Source: a bacterium (lineage in GTDB: Bacteria; Electryoneota; RPQS01). From it: a stretch of DNA of 11,679 nt. Position 1 is the stretch's first letter; every line of letters starts with the position of its first letter. This document shows positions 4,728-11,410 of the stretch, piece after piece. A model generated the notes under the pieces. It was not told the DNA's origin, made no database searches, and worked only from the letters and a program-made list of their open reading frames with translations. A program made the translations under genes and the position numbers. Location: the NCBI GenBank assembly GCA_028711875.1, contig JAQTRJ010000035.1, positions 1 to 11,679 on the forward strand. Reading direction: 5' to 3'.

Positions 4728-6104
4728 ATGACTCGCATTACCCCCGCCGCCGTCCACGAGACCCTTTCCAAACACATGCTCGCAGACGGCTTCGACATCG
4801 TATTCGATCTCGAAAAGTCGCGCGGCTCCTATTTCTACGATCTGAAAAGCGGCTGCCGCTTCCTCGATTTCTTCAGCTTCTTCGCCTCCTCGCCGATCGG
4901 CTTCAATCATCCGCGGCTGACCTCGCCCGCGATGATCGAGCGGCTGGGCAAACTCGCCGTCAACAACATCACGAACTCCGATCTCTACACGGTCGAGATG
5001 GCCGAGTTCGTGGACACCTTCTTCCGCGTCGCCGTTCCGCCCTATTTCATCCACTCGTTCTATGTCGCGGGCGGTGCGCTGGGCGTGGAAAACGCGCTCA
5101 AGGCGGCGATGGACTGGAAGGTTCGCAAGAATTTCGCGAACGGCTACCGCCGCGAAATCGGCAACAAGGTTCTGCACTTCGAGCACGCCTTCCACGGCCG
5201 CTCGGGCTACACGCTGTCGCTGACCAACACCGCCGATCCGAACAAGTACAAGTATTTCGCCAAGTTCGACTGGCCGCGCGTCGTTTCTCCGAAAATCACT
5301 TTCCCGCTCACGGAAGGAAATCTCGAAGAGGTCGAGCGGCTCGAAAAAATCGCCGTGAAACAGATCAAGACGGCGTTTGCGGAAAACAAGGACGAAATCT
5401 GCGCCATCCTTCTCGAACCGATTCAGGGCGAAGGCGGCGACAACCACTTCCGCAAGGAATTTTTCCGCGAACTGCGCACGCTGGCCGACGAAAACGAGGC
5501 GATGCTCGTCTTCGACGAAGTCCAGACGGGCATCGGACTCACCGGACGGATGTGGGCGCATCAGCATTTCGCCGTCGAACCGGATATGATCGCCTTCGGC
5601 AAGAAGACGCAGGTCTGCGGATTCCTCGCCGGCAAGCGGATTGACGACGTGCCCGATAACGTGTTCCGCGTCGCCAGCCGCATCAACTCCACGTGGGGCG
5701 GCAACCTGATTGACATGGTGCGCTTCACGGTCTATCTCGAGGTCATCGCCGAAGAGAAGCTCGTGGAACACGCCGCGAAGATGGGCGAGCGGCTGCTCTC
5801 GGGACTGAATTCGATCGCCGCCGATTTTCCCGAACTCGTCGGCAACGTGCGCGGACGCGGCTTGATGTGCGCCATTGATCTTTCCACTCCCGACCTGCGC
5901 GACAAACTGCGCCGCGCGCTCTACGACCGCCATGTGGTCATGCTCGGCTGCGGCACGCATTCCATCCGCTTCCGTCCGCCGTTGAACATTTCCGAAGGGG
6001 AAATCGCGGAAGGACTCGACGCCCTGCGCGATTCTCTGGCCGCCATCGCCGGTCACACCGAATCGCGCGCGACCAAGCGGCTCGGCGTCGAAAAGGAAAA
6101 CTGA
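4728..6104 (+). CDS. lat: L-lysine 6-transaminase (lysine epsilon-aminotransferase)
   Basis: This PLP-dependent class III aminotransferase moves the epsilon-amino group of L-lysine to 2-oxoglutarate, giving 2-aminoadipate 6-semialdehyde and glutamate in the cytoplasm. The 458-aa protein carries the distinctive lysine-transaminase motifs: HAFHGRSGYTLSLTNT, KFDWPR, EPIQGEGGD, FDEVQTGIGLTG, FGKKTQVCG and RINSTWGGNL. K292 in FGKK is the expected Schiff-base lysine and E235 in GEGGD the residue linked to substrate choice. By memory these correspond to K300 and E243 of the Mycobacterium tuberculosis enzyme Rv3290c, with a constant offset of 8. I start at the ATG at 4728 because GGAGG (4715-4719) lies 8 nt upstream; the in-frame ATG at 4713 overlaps that site. 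Two promoters and a palindrome-rich leader precede it. The product suits the aldehyde dehydrogenase at the left edge. Confidence 0.93.
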   Translation: MTRITPAAVHETLSKHMLADGFDIVFDLEKSRGSYFYDLKSGCRFLDFFSFFASSPIGFNHPRLTSPAMIERLGKLAVNNITNSDLYTVEMAEFVDTFFRVAVPPYFIHSFYVAGGALGVENALKAAMDWKVRKNFANGYRREIGNKVLHFEHAFHGRSGYTLSLTNTADPNKYKYFAKFDWPRVVSPKITFPLTEGNLEEVERLEKIAVKQIKTAFAENKDEICAILLEPIQGEGGDNHFRKEFFRELRTLADENEAMLVFDEVQTGIGLTGRMWAHQHFAVEPDMIAFGKKTQVCGFLAGKRIDDVPDNVFRVASRINSTWGGNLIDMVRFTVYLEVIAEEKLVEHAAKMGERLLSGLNSIAADFPELVGNVRGRGLMCAIDLSTPDLRDKLRRALYDRHVVMLGCGTHSIRFRPPLNISEGEIAEGLDALRDSLAAIAGHTESRATKRLGVEKEN

Positions 6105-6126
6105 TTCTTCCCGGTTGTTCTTTCGT

Positions 6127-6158
6127 CAAGGGCGGGCGGCAGCATGCGCCCGCCCTTG
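6127..6158 (+). terminator. Transcription terminator after lat
   Basis: A perfect 12-bp GC-rich stem (6127-6138 with 6147-6158) with an 8-nt loop starts 22 nt after the lat stop codon, followed by a weakly T-rich stretch (CTTATTCT). It separates lat from nadE. Confidence 0.7.
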
Positions 6159-6193
6159 CTTATTCTCCGTCCACCTTCGTCTCCAAACCGATC

Positions 6194-7000
6194 ATGCCCT
6201 TTCTCACGAATCCCGAACGCGGCTGTGCAGCGATCAGCGCGTGGCTGTCGAAAACTCTGCGCGACACCGGCCGCCGCGAGTACGTGCTCGGACTCTCCGG
6301 CGGACTCGATTCCGCGCTGGCCGCCTACTTAGCCGTGAAGGCCGTCGGTGCGGAGCATCTGCTGTGCCTGCTGCTCCCGTACAAAACCAGCTCGCGGGAA
6401 TCGCTCGCTGACGCCCAGATCGTGGCGCAGACTCTCGGAGTCCGTTCGCACGTGATTCAAATTTCCGACATGGCCGAAGCCTACGAAGCGCAGGCGGGAA
6501 CTCTGTCTCCGGTGCGGCGCGGAAATCTGTGCGCGCGGCTGCGCATGACCGCGCTGTTCGATTCCTCGCACGCGAGCGGACTCGTGCTCGGAACTTCGAA
6601 TAAAACCGAAACGCTGCTCGGTTACGGCACCCTCTACGGCGACGCGGCCTGCTCGGTCAATCCACTCGGCGATCTCTACAAAACCGACGTGCGGCTGCTC
6701 GCGGATTACCTGAACGTACCCGAGAGTATCCGCAGGAAAATTCCCACCGGCGATCTCTGGGAAGGACAGACCGATGAGGGCGAACTCGGATTTTCCTACG
6801 ACGAGCTGGACAAGATGCTGGTCAAGCTGATTGACAAAAAAAAATCGCGGCGCGAATTGCTCGAGGCCGGCGAAAATCCGCGACTCGTCGAGCGCGTCGT
6901 CGCGCTGATTCGCGGCTCCGCGTTCAAGAGAAAAGCGGCACCGATCGCATGGCTTGCGCCGCCGTACTCGACGGCGCACATCGAGGATGCGGCCTGGTGA
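6194..7000 (+). CDS. nadE: NH3-dependent NAD(+) synthetase
   Basis: This enzyme amidates nicotinic acid adenine dinucleotide to NAD using ATP, the last step of NAD synthesis. The 268-aa protein has the PP-loop SGGLDS at residues 35-40, RRGNLCARLRM, the GTSNKTE motif, YGDAACSVNPLGDLYKT and the signature IPTGDLWEGQTDEGELGFSY. The N-terminal nitrilase-like glutaminase domain of the long form is absent, so this is the short, ammonia-type enzyme, unless a separate glutaminase subunit exists elsewhere. The ATG at 6194 has no visible Shine-Dalgarno sequence; the length and N-terminus fit the family. It lies just after the lat terminator, so it probably has its own weak promoter, which I cannot see, or depends on readthrough. 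It is followed by rsmI after 40 nt. Confidence 0.93.
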   Translation: MPFLTNPERGCAAISAWLSKTLRDTGRREYVLGLSGGLDSALAAYLAVKAVGAEHLLCLLLPYKTSSRESLADAQIVAQTLGVRSHVIQISDMAEAYEAQAGTLSPVRRGNLCARLRMTALFDSSHASGLVLGTSNKTETLLGYGTLYGDAACSVNPLGDLYKTDVRLLADYLNVPESIRRKIPTGDLWEGQTDEGELGFSYDELDKMLVKLIDKKKSRRELLEAGENPRLVERVVALIRGSAFKRKAAPIAWLAPPYSTAHIEDAAW

Positions 7001-7013
7001 AAGACAGAGAACA

Positions 7014-7085
7014 ACAAACTGGCGGCGGTCTCCGACCGTAATGGATTCATCCAAACAAACTAGCGGCGGTCTCCGACCGTCGGAG
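7014..7085. repeat. Pair of 26-nt direct repeats flanking the rsmI start codon
   Basis: Bases 7014-7039 and 7055-7080 match at 25 of 26 positions; the ATG of rsmI (7041) lies between them. Each copy holds a small hairpin (CGGTC, TCC loop, GACCG). The second copy runs into a 15-nt palindrome at 7071-7085 (CTCCGAC, C, GTCGGAG). Related fragments appear at 4250-4260 and, on the other strand and with one extra base, at 8996-9009. Confidence 0.7.
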
Positions 7086-7808
7086 TCCGTTGACGAAAAA
7101 CACGCGGCGCTGGTAGTGATCGGCACTCCGATCGGCAATCTCGCGGACGCAAGCGAGCGCGCTGTGCAGGAGCTTGCGCGCGCGGACGTGATTCTCTGCG
7201 AGGACACACGGCACTCGGCCACGCTGCTTCAGCACTGCGGAATCCACGCGCCGACGACGTCCTATGGCAGCCACAATCTGCGCGCCAAGATTCCGTGGAT
7301 TCTCGAGCAGCTGCGCGCGGGCAAACGGCTCGCGCTGATCTGCGACGCGGGCATGCCGGGAATTTCCGATCCGGGCGCGCTGCTCATTCGCGCCGCGCTC
7401 GACGAACAGCTTCCGGTCGAAGCGATTCCCGGTCCGAACGCGCTCTTGCTCGCGCTCGTGCTCTCCGGCTTACCGACGGATCGCTTCGTCTTCGACGGAT
7501 TTCTCCCGCATAAAAAAGGACGGCAAACGCGGCTCCGGCAGCTTGCCGAGGAACCGCGCACGATCGTTCTCTACGAGAGTCCGCATCGCCTCTTGAAAAC
7601 TCTCGCGGAACTGCACGAACATCTCGGCGACCGCCAGTCCTCCGTCGCGCGCGAACTGACGAAACTCTACGAAGAGGTGCGGCGCGGAAAGCTGTCCGAG
7701 CACGTCGAGCATTTTTCGAAAACCGCTCCGCGCGGCGAGTTCGTGCTGGTCGTGGCGGGAACGGACTATCGGGAATGGAAGAGCAACACGCCGGAGCGTG
7801 TTGCCTAG
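7041..7808 (+). CDS. rsmI: 16S rRNA (cytidine1402-2'-O)-methyltransferase RsmI
   Basis: RsmI methylates the 2'-OH of C1402 in the decoding centre of 16S rRNA using S-adenosylmethionine. The 255-aa protein carries the tetrapyrrole-methylase-like motifs: GTPIGNLAD, EDTRHSATLL, CDAGMPGISDPG, IPGPNALLLAL, FLPHKKGRQ, YESPHRLLKTL and VARELTKLYEEV. The ATG at 7041 is the only ATG start that keeps the first motif, but it has no Shine-Dalgarno sequence. Both the region before it and codons 6-14 derive from a 26-nt repeat, giving about 20 residues before the usual start of the fold. The C-terminus is also unusual: after LVVAGTDY the protein ends within a few residues, whereas E. coli RsmI (286 aa) has a further C-terminal extension. 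The last codons and stop lie in a hairpin repeat at 7783-7804. The catalytic core is complete. Confidence 0.9.
   Translation: MDSSKQTSGGLRPSESVDEKHAALVVIGTPIGNLADASERAVQELARADVILCEDTRHSATLLQHCGIHAPTTSYGSHNLRAKIPWILEQLRAGKRLALICDAGMPGISDPGALLIRAALDEQLPVEAIPGPNALLLALVLSGLPTDRFVFDGFLPHKKGRQTRLRQLAEEPRTIVLYESPHRLLKTLAELHEHLGDRQSSVARELTKLYEEVRRGKLSEHVEHFSKTAPRGEFVLVVAGTDYREWKSNTPERVA
7783..7804. repeat. 9-bp hairpin at the rsmI stop, reverse-oriented copy of the 4486 element
   Basis: Arms 7783-7791 and 7796-7804 pair perfectly around CGGA; read on the minus strand the loop is TCCG, as at 4486-4507. The central 16 nt are the exact reverse complement of that element. The hairpin covers the last codons of rsmI, whose TAG is at 7806-7808, and may double as its terminator. 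Confidence 0.6.
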
Positions 7809-7866
7809 AGCGTATCCCAAAAATATCAGAGGCGATCTTCCGCGGTATCGTGGTAACGGAAAAGCT

Positions 7867-7911
7867 ACCCCCCACTTTCCCCCCTTATGCTAAGGGGGGA
7901 TGAAGGGGGGT
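7867..7911. repeat. C/G-rich long hairpin after rsmI, terminator or repetitive element
   Basis: A perfect 10-bp inner stem (7878-7887 with 7891-7900, TGC loop) and a 7-bp outer stem (7867-7873 with 7905-7911) are separated by a small internal loop. The arms are runs of six C or six G. It is strong on both strands and could end transcription from rsmI. Confidence 0.65.
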
Positions 7912-7924
7912 CAGAGCCTCGACG

Positions 7925-7960
7925 AGAACTTGTCCATCGGATGTTTTTGAGACAAGTTCT
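7925..7960. repeat. Perfect 10-bp inverted repeat upstream of the SDR gene
   Basis: AGAACTTGTC (7925-7934) and GACAAGTTCT (7951-7960) are perfect reverse complements 16 nt apart, ending 24 nt before the ATG at 7985. It may be an operator or a leader hairpin. No promoter boxes of good quality are visible between 7809 and 7984. Confidence 0.5.
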
Positions 7961-7984
7961 AATCATTTGGGAAAATTTCCGAAC

Positions 7985-8911
7985 ATGAGTTCATCTCCGT
8001 CCAAACGCGTTCTCATTTCCGGTGCGACCGGATTACTCGGATCGGTGGTGAGCGCGTTGCTCAGCGAACGCGGCTGGCAGGTCGTGCCGCTGGTGCGCCG
8101 CGAGCTGCGCGCGGGCGAGAATGCCGTGCCGTGGGATCCAGCCGCGGGAAAATTGAACGCCGCTGATCTCGAAGATTTCGATGCCGTCGTTCACCTTTCG
8201 GGAGAAAACATCGGCACCGGACGCTGGACGAAGGCGCGGCGGCAGCGGATCTGGGACAGCCGCGTGGAAAGCACAAAGCTCTTGTGCTCCGCGATCGCGA
8301 GGACAAAAAAACCGCCGAAGACTCTGGTCTGCGCGAGCGGCTCGGGCTGGTACGGCGAGGGACACGATCGCGAGCTGACCGAAGAACTGCCGCCTGGCGA
8401 AGAGAATTTTTTCGTACGGATGGTTCGCGAGTGGGAAACCGCCACGGGGATCGCCGCGCGCGCGGGAATCCGCGTGGTCAACTGCCGAATCGGCGTGGTG
8501 CTGACGCCCAAAGGCGGCGCGCTGAAGCAGATGCTGCCCGCCTTCCGCTTCGGCATGGGCGCGATGATCGGCAGCGGACGGCAATTCACCGGCTGGCTCA
8601 CACTGCGCGAGATGGTGAGCATGATCCACTTCGCGCTGACGACGGAGGCTCTGCGCGGGCCGATCAACTGCGTCGCGCCCCACCCGATCACGCAGCGTGA
8701 ACTCGCCGCGACCATCGGCCGCGTGCTGCGTCGTCCGGCATGGCTGCAGATTCCGCTGTGGGTGGTACGGATTGTGCTCAGTCCCGAAATGGCCGAAGCC
8801 GTAAGCTGGTCGCAAAAACTTGTTCCCGCGAAGCTCGTAGCGAACGGCTATCGCTTCCTCGATCCCGATCTGGAAGCGGCGCTCCGGGAGATGCTGGGGA
8901 AGACGCGATAG
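7985..8911 (+). CDS. TIGR01777-family SDR oxidoreductase / sugar-epimerase-like protein
   Basis: This 308-aa protein is an extended short-chain dehydrogenase-like protein of the YfcH/SDR39U1 group. It has the Rossmann glycine motif GATGLLG at residues 13-19, followed by the group signature GENIGTGRWT with RQRIWDSRVESTKLL, then SGSGWYGEG in the active-site region (family members usually have a YYG-like motif), and FTGWLTLREMVSMIHFAL. The C-terminal part (NCVAPHPITQREL through the end) matches the DUF1731 domain that usually closes these proteins. It binds NAD(P), but the substrate is unknown in all bacteria I know of; an old link with cell division inhibitor SulA is a naming artefact. I chose the ATG at 7985; a TTG at 7967 in the same frame is less likely, and neither has a clear ribosome site. 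It appears to be a single-gene unit. Confidence 0.88.
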   Translation: MSSSPSKRVLISGATGLLGSVVSALLSERGWQVVPLVRRELRAGENAVPWDPAAGKLNAADLEDFDAVVHLSGENIGTGRWTKARRQRIWDSRVESTKLLCSAIARTKKPPKTLVCASGSGWYGEGHDRELTEELPPGEENFFVRMVREWETATGIAARAGIRVVNCRIGVVLTPKGGALKQMLPAFRFGMGAMIGSGRQFTGWLTLREMVSMIHFALTTEALRGPINCVAPHPITQRELAATIGRVLRRPAWLQIPLWVVRIVLSPEMAEAVSWSQKLVPAKLVANGYRFLDPDLEAALREMLGKTR

Positions 8912-8949
8912 CCCCCCTTCTGTTCCCTTTAAACGGAGATTCTGGGGGC
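8911..8949 (+). terminator. Imperfect hairpin after the SDR gene, possible terminator
   Basis: GCCCCC at 8911-8916 pairs with GGGGGC at 8944-8949 around a poorly paired interior; the first base is the last base of the stop codon. Its C/G-run style resembles the hairpin at 7867-7911. The rest of 8950-9088 has only small dyads, such as CACGGCCGTG at 8969-8978, and no gene. Confidence 0.4.
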
Positions 8950-9088
8950 AAGAAAAACCGTAGCCACACACGGCCGTGCAGCGCTAAACCATTGCCGGTC
9001 AGGAGACCGACAACGGCGATAGGGGAAACCTGCAGGCCGACTCAGTATACTCTCAGAAGCGAAAATTCGGCGGCGGAGCGACTATTCC

Positions 9089-9117
9089 TTGACTTTTTGA
9101 CCGCCCTATCTTACATT
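9089..9117 (+). promoter_or_regulatory. Candidate promoter for the lipoprotein-TlpA unit
   Basis: TTGACT (9089-9094) is followed after 17 nt by TACATT (9112-9117); the boxes match 5 and 4 of 6 consensus positions. Transcription would start near 9124, about 37 nt before the lipoprotein ATG. Confidence 0.5.
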
Positions 9118-9160
9118 CTTGTGTTTGCGGATTTTCCATGACCTCCCTGCGATAACAGAC

Positions 9161-9892
9161 ATGCGGTCTCAGCGGCATACGATGGCAATCCTGCTGCTCC
9201 TTCTGGCCTTGATGACAGTCGGGTGCGGCGGACCGGAACGTGTTGTTTATCGTGGAGGTACGCAGCACTTCCCGCTTCTTCATGACCGCCTTTTACGCTA
9301 TCAGGAACGCACGGGCGGCAACACTCGCGAATTCACCCTCCTCTTCCGCTACGCCGGCGGCCGTTCCATCCGCGTCTATCAGGGAATCTATGAAGGAATC
9401 GAGCCGGACAGGTGCAACTTCTTATCCCGCGATTCGCTCGTTACTTTAGAAACCCCCTATCCCCTGACCAACTCGAACTATCTTCCCGCGTACCGGCAAT
9501 TATGGGTGGACGAAAACGCCGCGCCCGGCGACTCGTGGATTGACGAGGACACCGCCACGGAAACCACCTTCTCGGGCTTCGAGGACGTCACGGTGCCGGC
9601 CGGCCGCTACTCGCGCTGCTACAAAACAGTCACCACCGTCGTCCCCGGTTTTGCCGATTCGCTGCGCGCGCGCCGCGATCGCGACGAGGTTCCAGGGCGG
9701 GATTACGAGCGGTTGATGGCCAACGGGAAATTGGTGATCGTGCGCTGGTTTGCGCCGGGAGTGGGACTGGTCAAGGAACAATTGGGATCCGAAGACCGCG
9801 CGCGGGAACTGATCGAAATCGTACAACCGGGACGCGGCGAGGACTACCGGCCGCCCGCTCCCGAAGTGAATCCACAGGACGAACAACAATGA
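9161..9892 (+). CDS. Predicted lipoprotein of unknown function
   Basis: I do not recognise a named family. The 243-aa protein starts with a charged n-region (MRSQRHT), a leucine-rich core and a lipobox-like MTVGCGG, so Cys22 should be lipidated. The body is mostly polar with beta-strand-like segments. Two stretches, FEDVTVPAGRYSRCYKT at about residues 140-156 and RWFAPGVGLVKEQ at 195-207, form a pattern I associate with exported bacterial proteins of unknown function: a beta-rich fold in which a VPAG-F/Y-x-x-C loop precedes a W-x-APGVGLVK strand. The ATG at 9161 is preferred; an ATG at 9182 would leave too few basic residues before the core. The stop overlaps the next start (ATGA), so it is translationally coupled to the TlpA-like gene and probably works in the same envelope process. 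Confidence 0.75.
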   Translation: MRSQRHTMAILLLLLALMTVGCGGPERVVYRGGTQHFPLLHDRLLRYQERTGGNTREFTLLFRYAGGRSIRVYQGIYEGIEPDRCNFLSRDSLVTLETPYPLTNSNYLPAYRQLWVDENAAPGDSWIDEDTATETTFSGFEDVTVPAGRYSRCYKTVTTVVPGFADSLRARRDRDEVPGRDYERLMANGKLVIVRWFAPGVGLVKEQLGSEDRARELIEIVQPGRGEDYRPPAPEVNPQDEQQ

Positions 9893-11376
9893 CTCTTCGC
9901 TGGCTGTGCGCTGCCGCAATTCTTCTGACGGCGATGGCGGCCGAGGCCGCCGATTTCAAAGTCCGGCGCTATACTCCGACCGCCGCTCTGCAGGCGCTGG
10001 AAGCGACTCTGGACACGACCACGTCCTATTCCGATCAGTGCGAGCTGGCGCGGGAATATCGCGACCGCCACGGCGACGACATGACCGTGCAGCTGCGGGC
10101 GGCGGGTCTGCTGGCGATGGACGATCTCGATTCGACGCGCGCCTACTACGAATCCTGGGCGGCGCGCGAGCCGCAGAGCGTGATCGCGCTGTACCTCGCC
10201 GGACGGCTGCAGGAATCGCCCGATCAGCAGCGGCGCTATGCGGAAGAAATTCTGTCGCGGGACGCCCGGAACTACTGGGGGAATCTGCTGCTGGCCGCCT
10301 CGCAGACGGCGCAGGGTGATCCCACGATGAAGAAATCGGAAGCGGCGCTGCTTCAGGCGATCTCCGTGGACAACTCGCTGCCGTTCGCGGTCGAGCGGCT
10401 CGGACATCTGTACCGTACTCGCGGCGACACGAGCGCGGCGGACGAGGTCTACGTCAAACTCGGCGAGATGCAGCCCGACCGCTTCGAGCCGGTGACCTAT
10501 CGGATCATGCTGAAGGGCGGCGATCAGCAGGCCGCCATCGCACTCACCGACGAGTTTCTGAAAAAGAATCCGAAAAATATTGACGCGCTCTACACCAAAG
10601 CCCGCGCCGAGCGCGAACGGCTCGACTGGAACGCGCACATTGCGACCATGCGGCGGATCGTCGAGACGGAGCCGAAGGGCGAATACGTGTACGATCTGGC
10701 CTGCGGATTTTCTCTGGCCGGACAGAGCGATTCCGCCTTTGCGCGATTGTTTCAGGCGGCGCACCTCGGATTCGCCGACTTGGAGCAGTACACGTTCGAC
10801 GACGATCTGATTCCGCTCCGCGAAAGCGAGCGCTGGAGCACGCTGCTCGCTGACGTGGAAAACGCCGAGCGGGAACGGATGCGGGAATTTTTGCAGCGGA
10901 TGGCCGAGACCGCTCCGCAGCGCCGGCAAGACGCGCTGGCCGAGCGCACGACGCTCGCCGCGCCCGATTTCACCTTCAAGGATCTGCAGGGCAACACGGT
11001 GTCTCTTGCCCAACTGCGCGGACAGGTGGTGATTCTCGATTTCTGGGCGACGTGGTGCGGGCCGTGCCGCAAGACGATGCCGCTGCTCGACAAGTTCTAC
11101 ACCGATTCGCTGCCCGCGGGCGTGGTCGTCTACGGCATGAACGTCTGGGAGCGCGGCGGCAACACGGACAAGGTCCGCCCGTTCATCGAGGAGCGCGGAT
11201 TCCATTTTCCGATTCTGCTCGGCGACAACGACATCGCGACGGCCTATGGCGTGCGCGGGATTCCCACGCTGGTGGTAATTGATCAGGAAGGACGAATCGC
11301 CTATCGGCACGTGGGCTACGATCCGACGCTGCCGGAAGTGCTGTCATGGCAGACGAAGGAACTGCTGAACCAGTAG
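9889..11376 (+). CDS. Exported TPR-thioredoxin fusion, TlpA/ResA-like thiol-disulfide oxidoreductase
   Basis: This 495-aa protein has three parts. Residues 1-20 are a signal peptide with an AEA|AD-type cleavage site. Residues about 30-345 are alpha-helical repeats of TPR type (AVERLGHLYRTRGDTSAADEVYVKLGEMQP is one clear unit, split here for reading as AVERLGHLYRTRGD and TSAADEVYVKLGEMQP). Residues about 360-495 are an AhpC/TSA-Redoxin-like thioredoxin domain starting APDFTFKDLQGNTVSL. The active site is WATWCGPC with C390 and C393, and the cis-proline is P459 in GIPTLVVID. TlpA-like domains reduce disulfides outside the cytoplasm, for example in cytochrome c or metal-centre maturation. The TPR region probably selects a partner protein. 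It overlaps the lipoprotein gene by 4 nt (ATGA), with AGGA at 9876-9879 as ribosome site. The partner and target are unknown. Confidence 0.9.
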   Translation: MTLRWLCAAAILLTAMAAEAADFKVRRYTPTAALQALEATLDTTTSYSDQCELAREYRDRHGDDMTVQLRAAGLLAMDDLDSTRAYYESWAAREPQSVIALYLAGRLQESPDQQRRYAEEILSRDARNYWGNLLLAASQTAQGDPTMKKSEAALLQAISVDNSLPFAVERLGHLYRTRGDTSAADEVYVKLGEMQPDRFEPVTYRIMLKGGDQQAAIALTDEFLKKNPKNIDALYTKARAERERLDWNAHIATMRRIVETEPKGEYVYDLACGFSLAGQSDSAFARLFQAAHLGFADLEQYTFDDDLIPLRESERWSTLLADVENAERERMREFLQRMAETAPQRRQDALAERTTLAAPDFTFKDLQGNTVSLAQLRGQVVILDFWATWCGPCRKTMPLLDKFYTDSLPAGVVVYGMNVWERGGNTDKVRPFIEERGFHFPILLGDNDIATAYGVRGIPTLVVIDQEGRIAYRHVGYDPTLPEVLSWQTKELLNQ

Positions 11377-11410
11377 ACCTGCGACCGGATGAAACGAAAG
11401 GGACTCGACG

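Noticed and set aside
4680..6056. 458-codon open frame on the minus strand opposite lat
   Set aside because: It mirrors the lat gene, has a low-complexity composition rich in R, E, V and A, and shows no recognisable domain. Long antisense frames are common in GC-rich genes.
9844..11310. 488-codon open frame on the minus strand opposite the TlpA-like gene
   Set aside because: Same explanation: it is the antisense shadow of a GC-rich gene with clear domains on the + strand.
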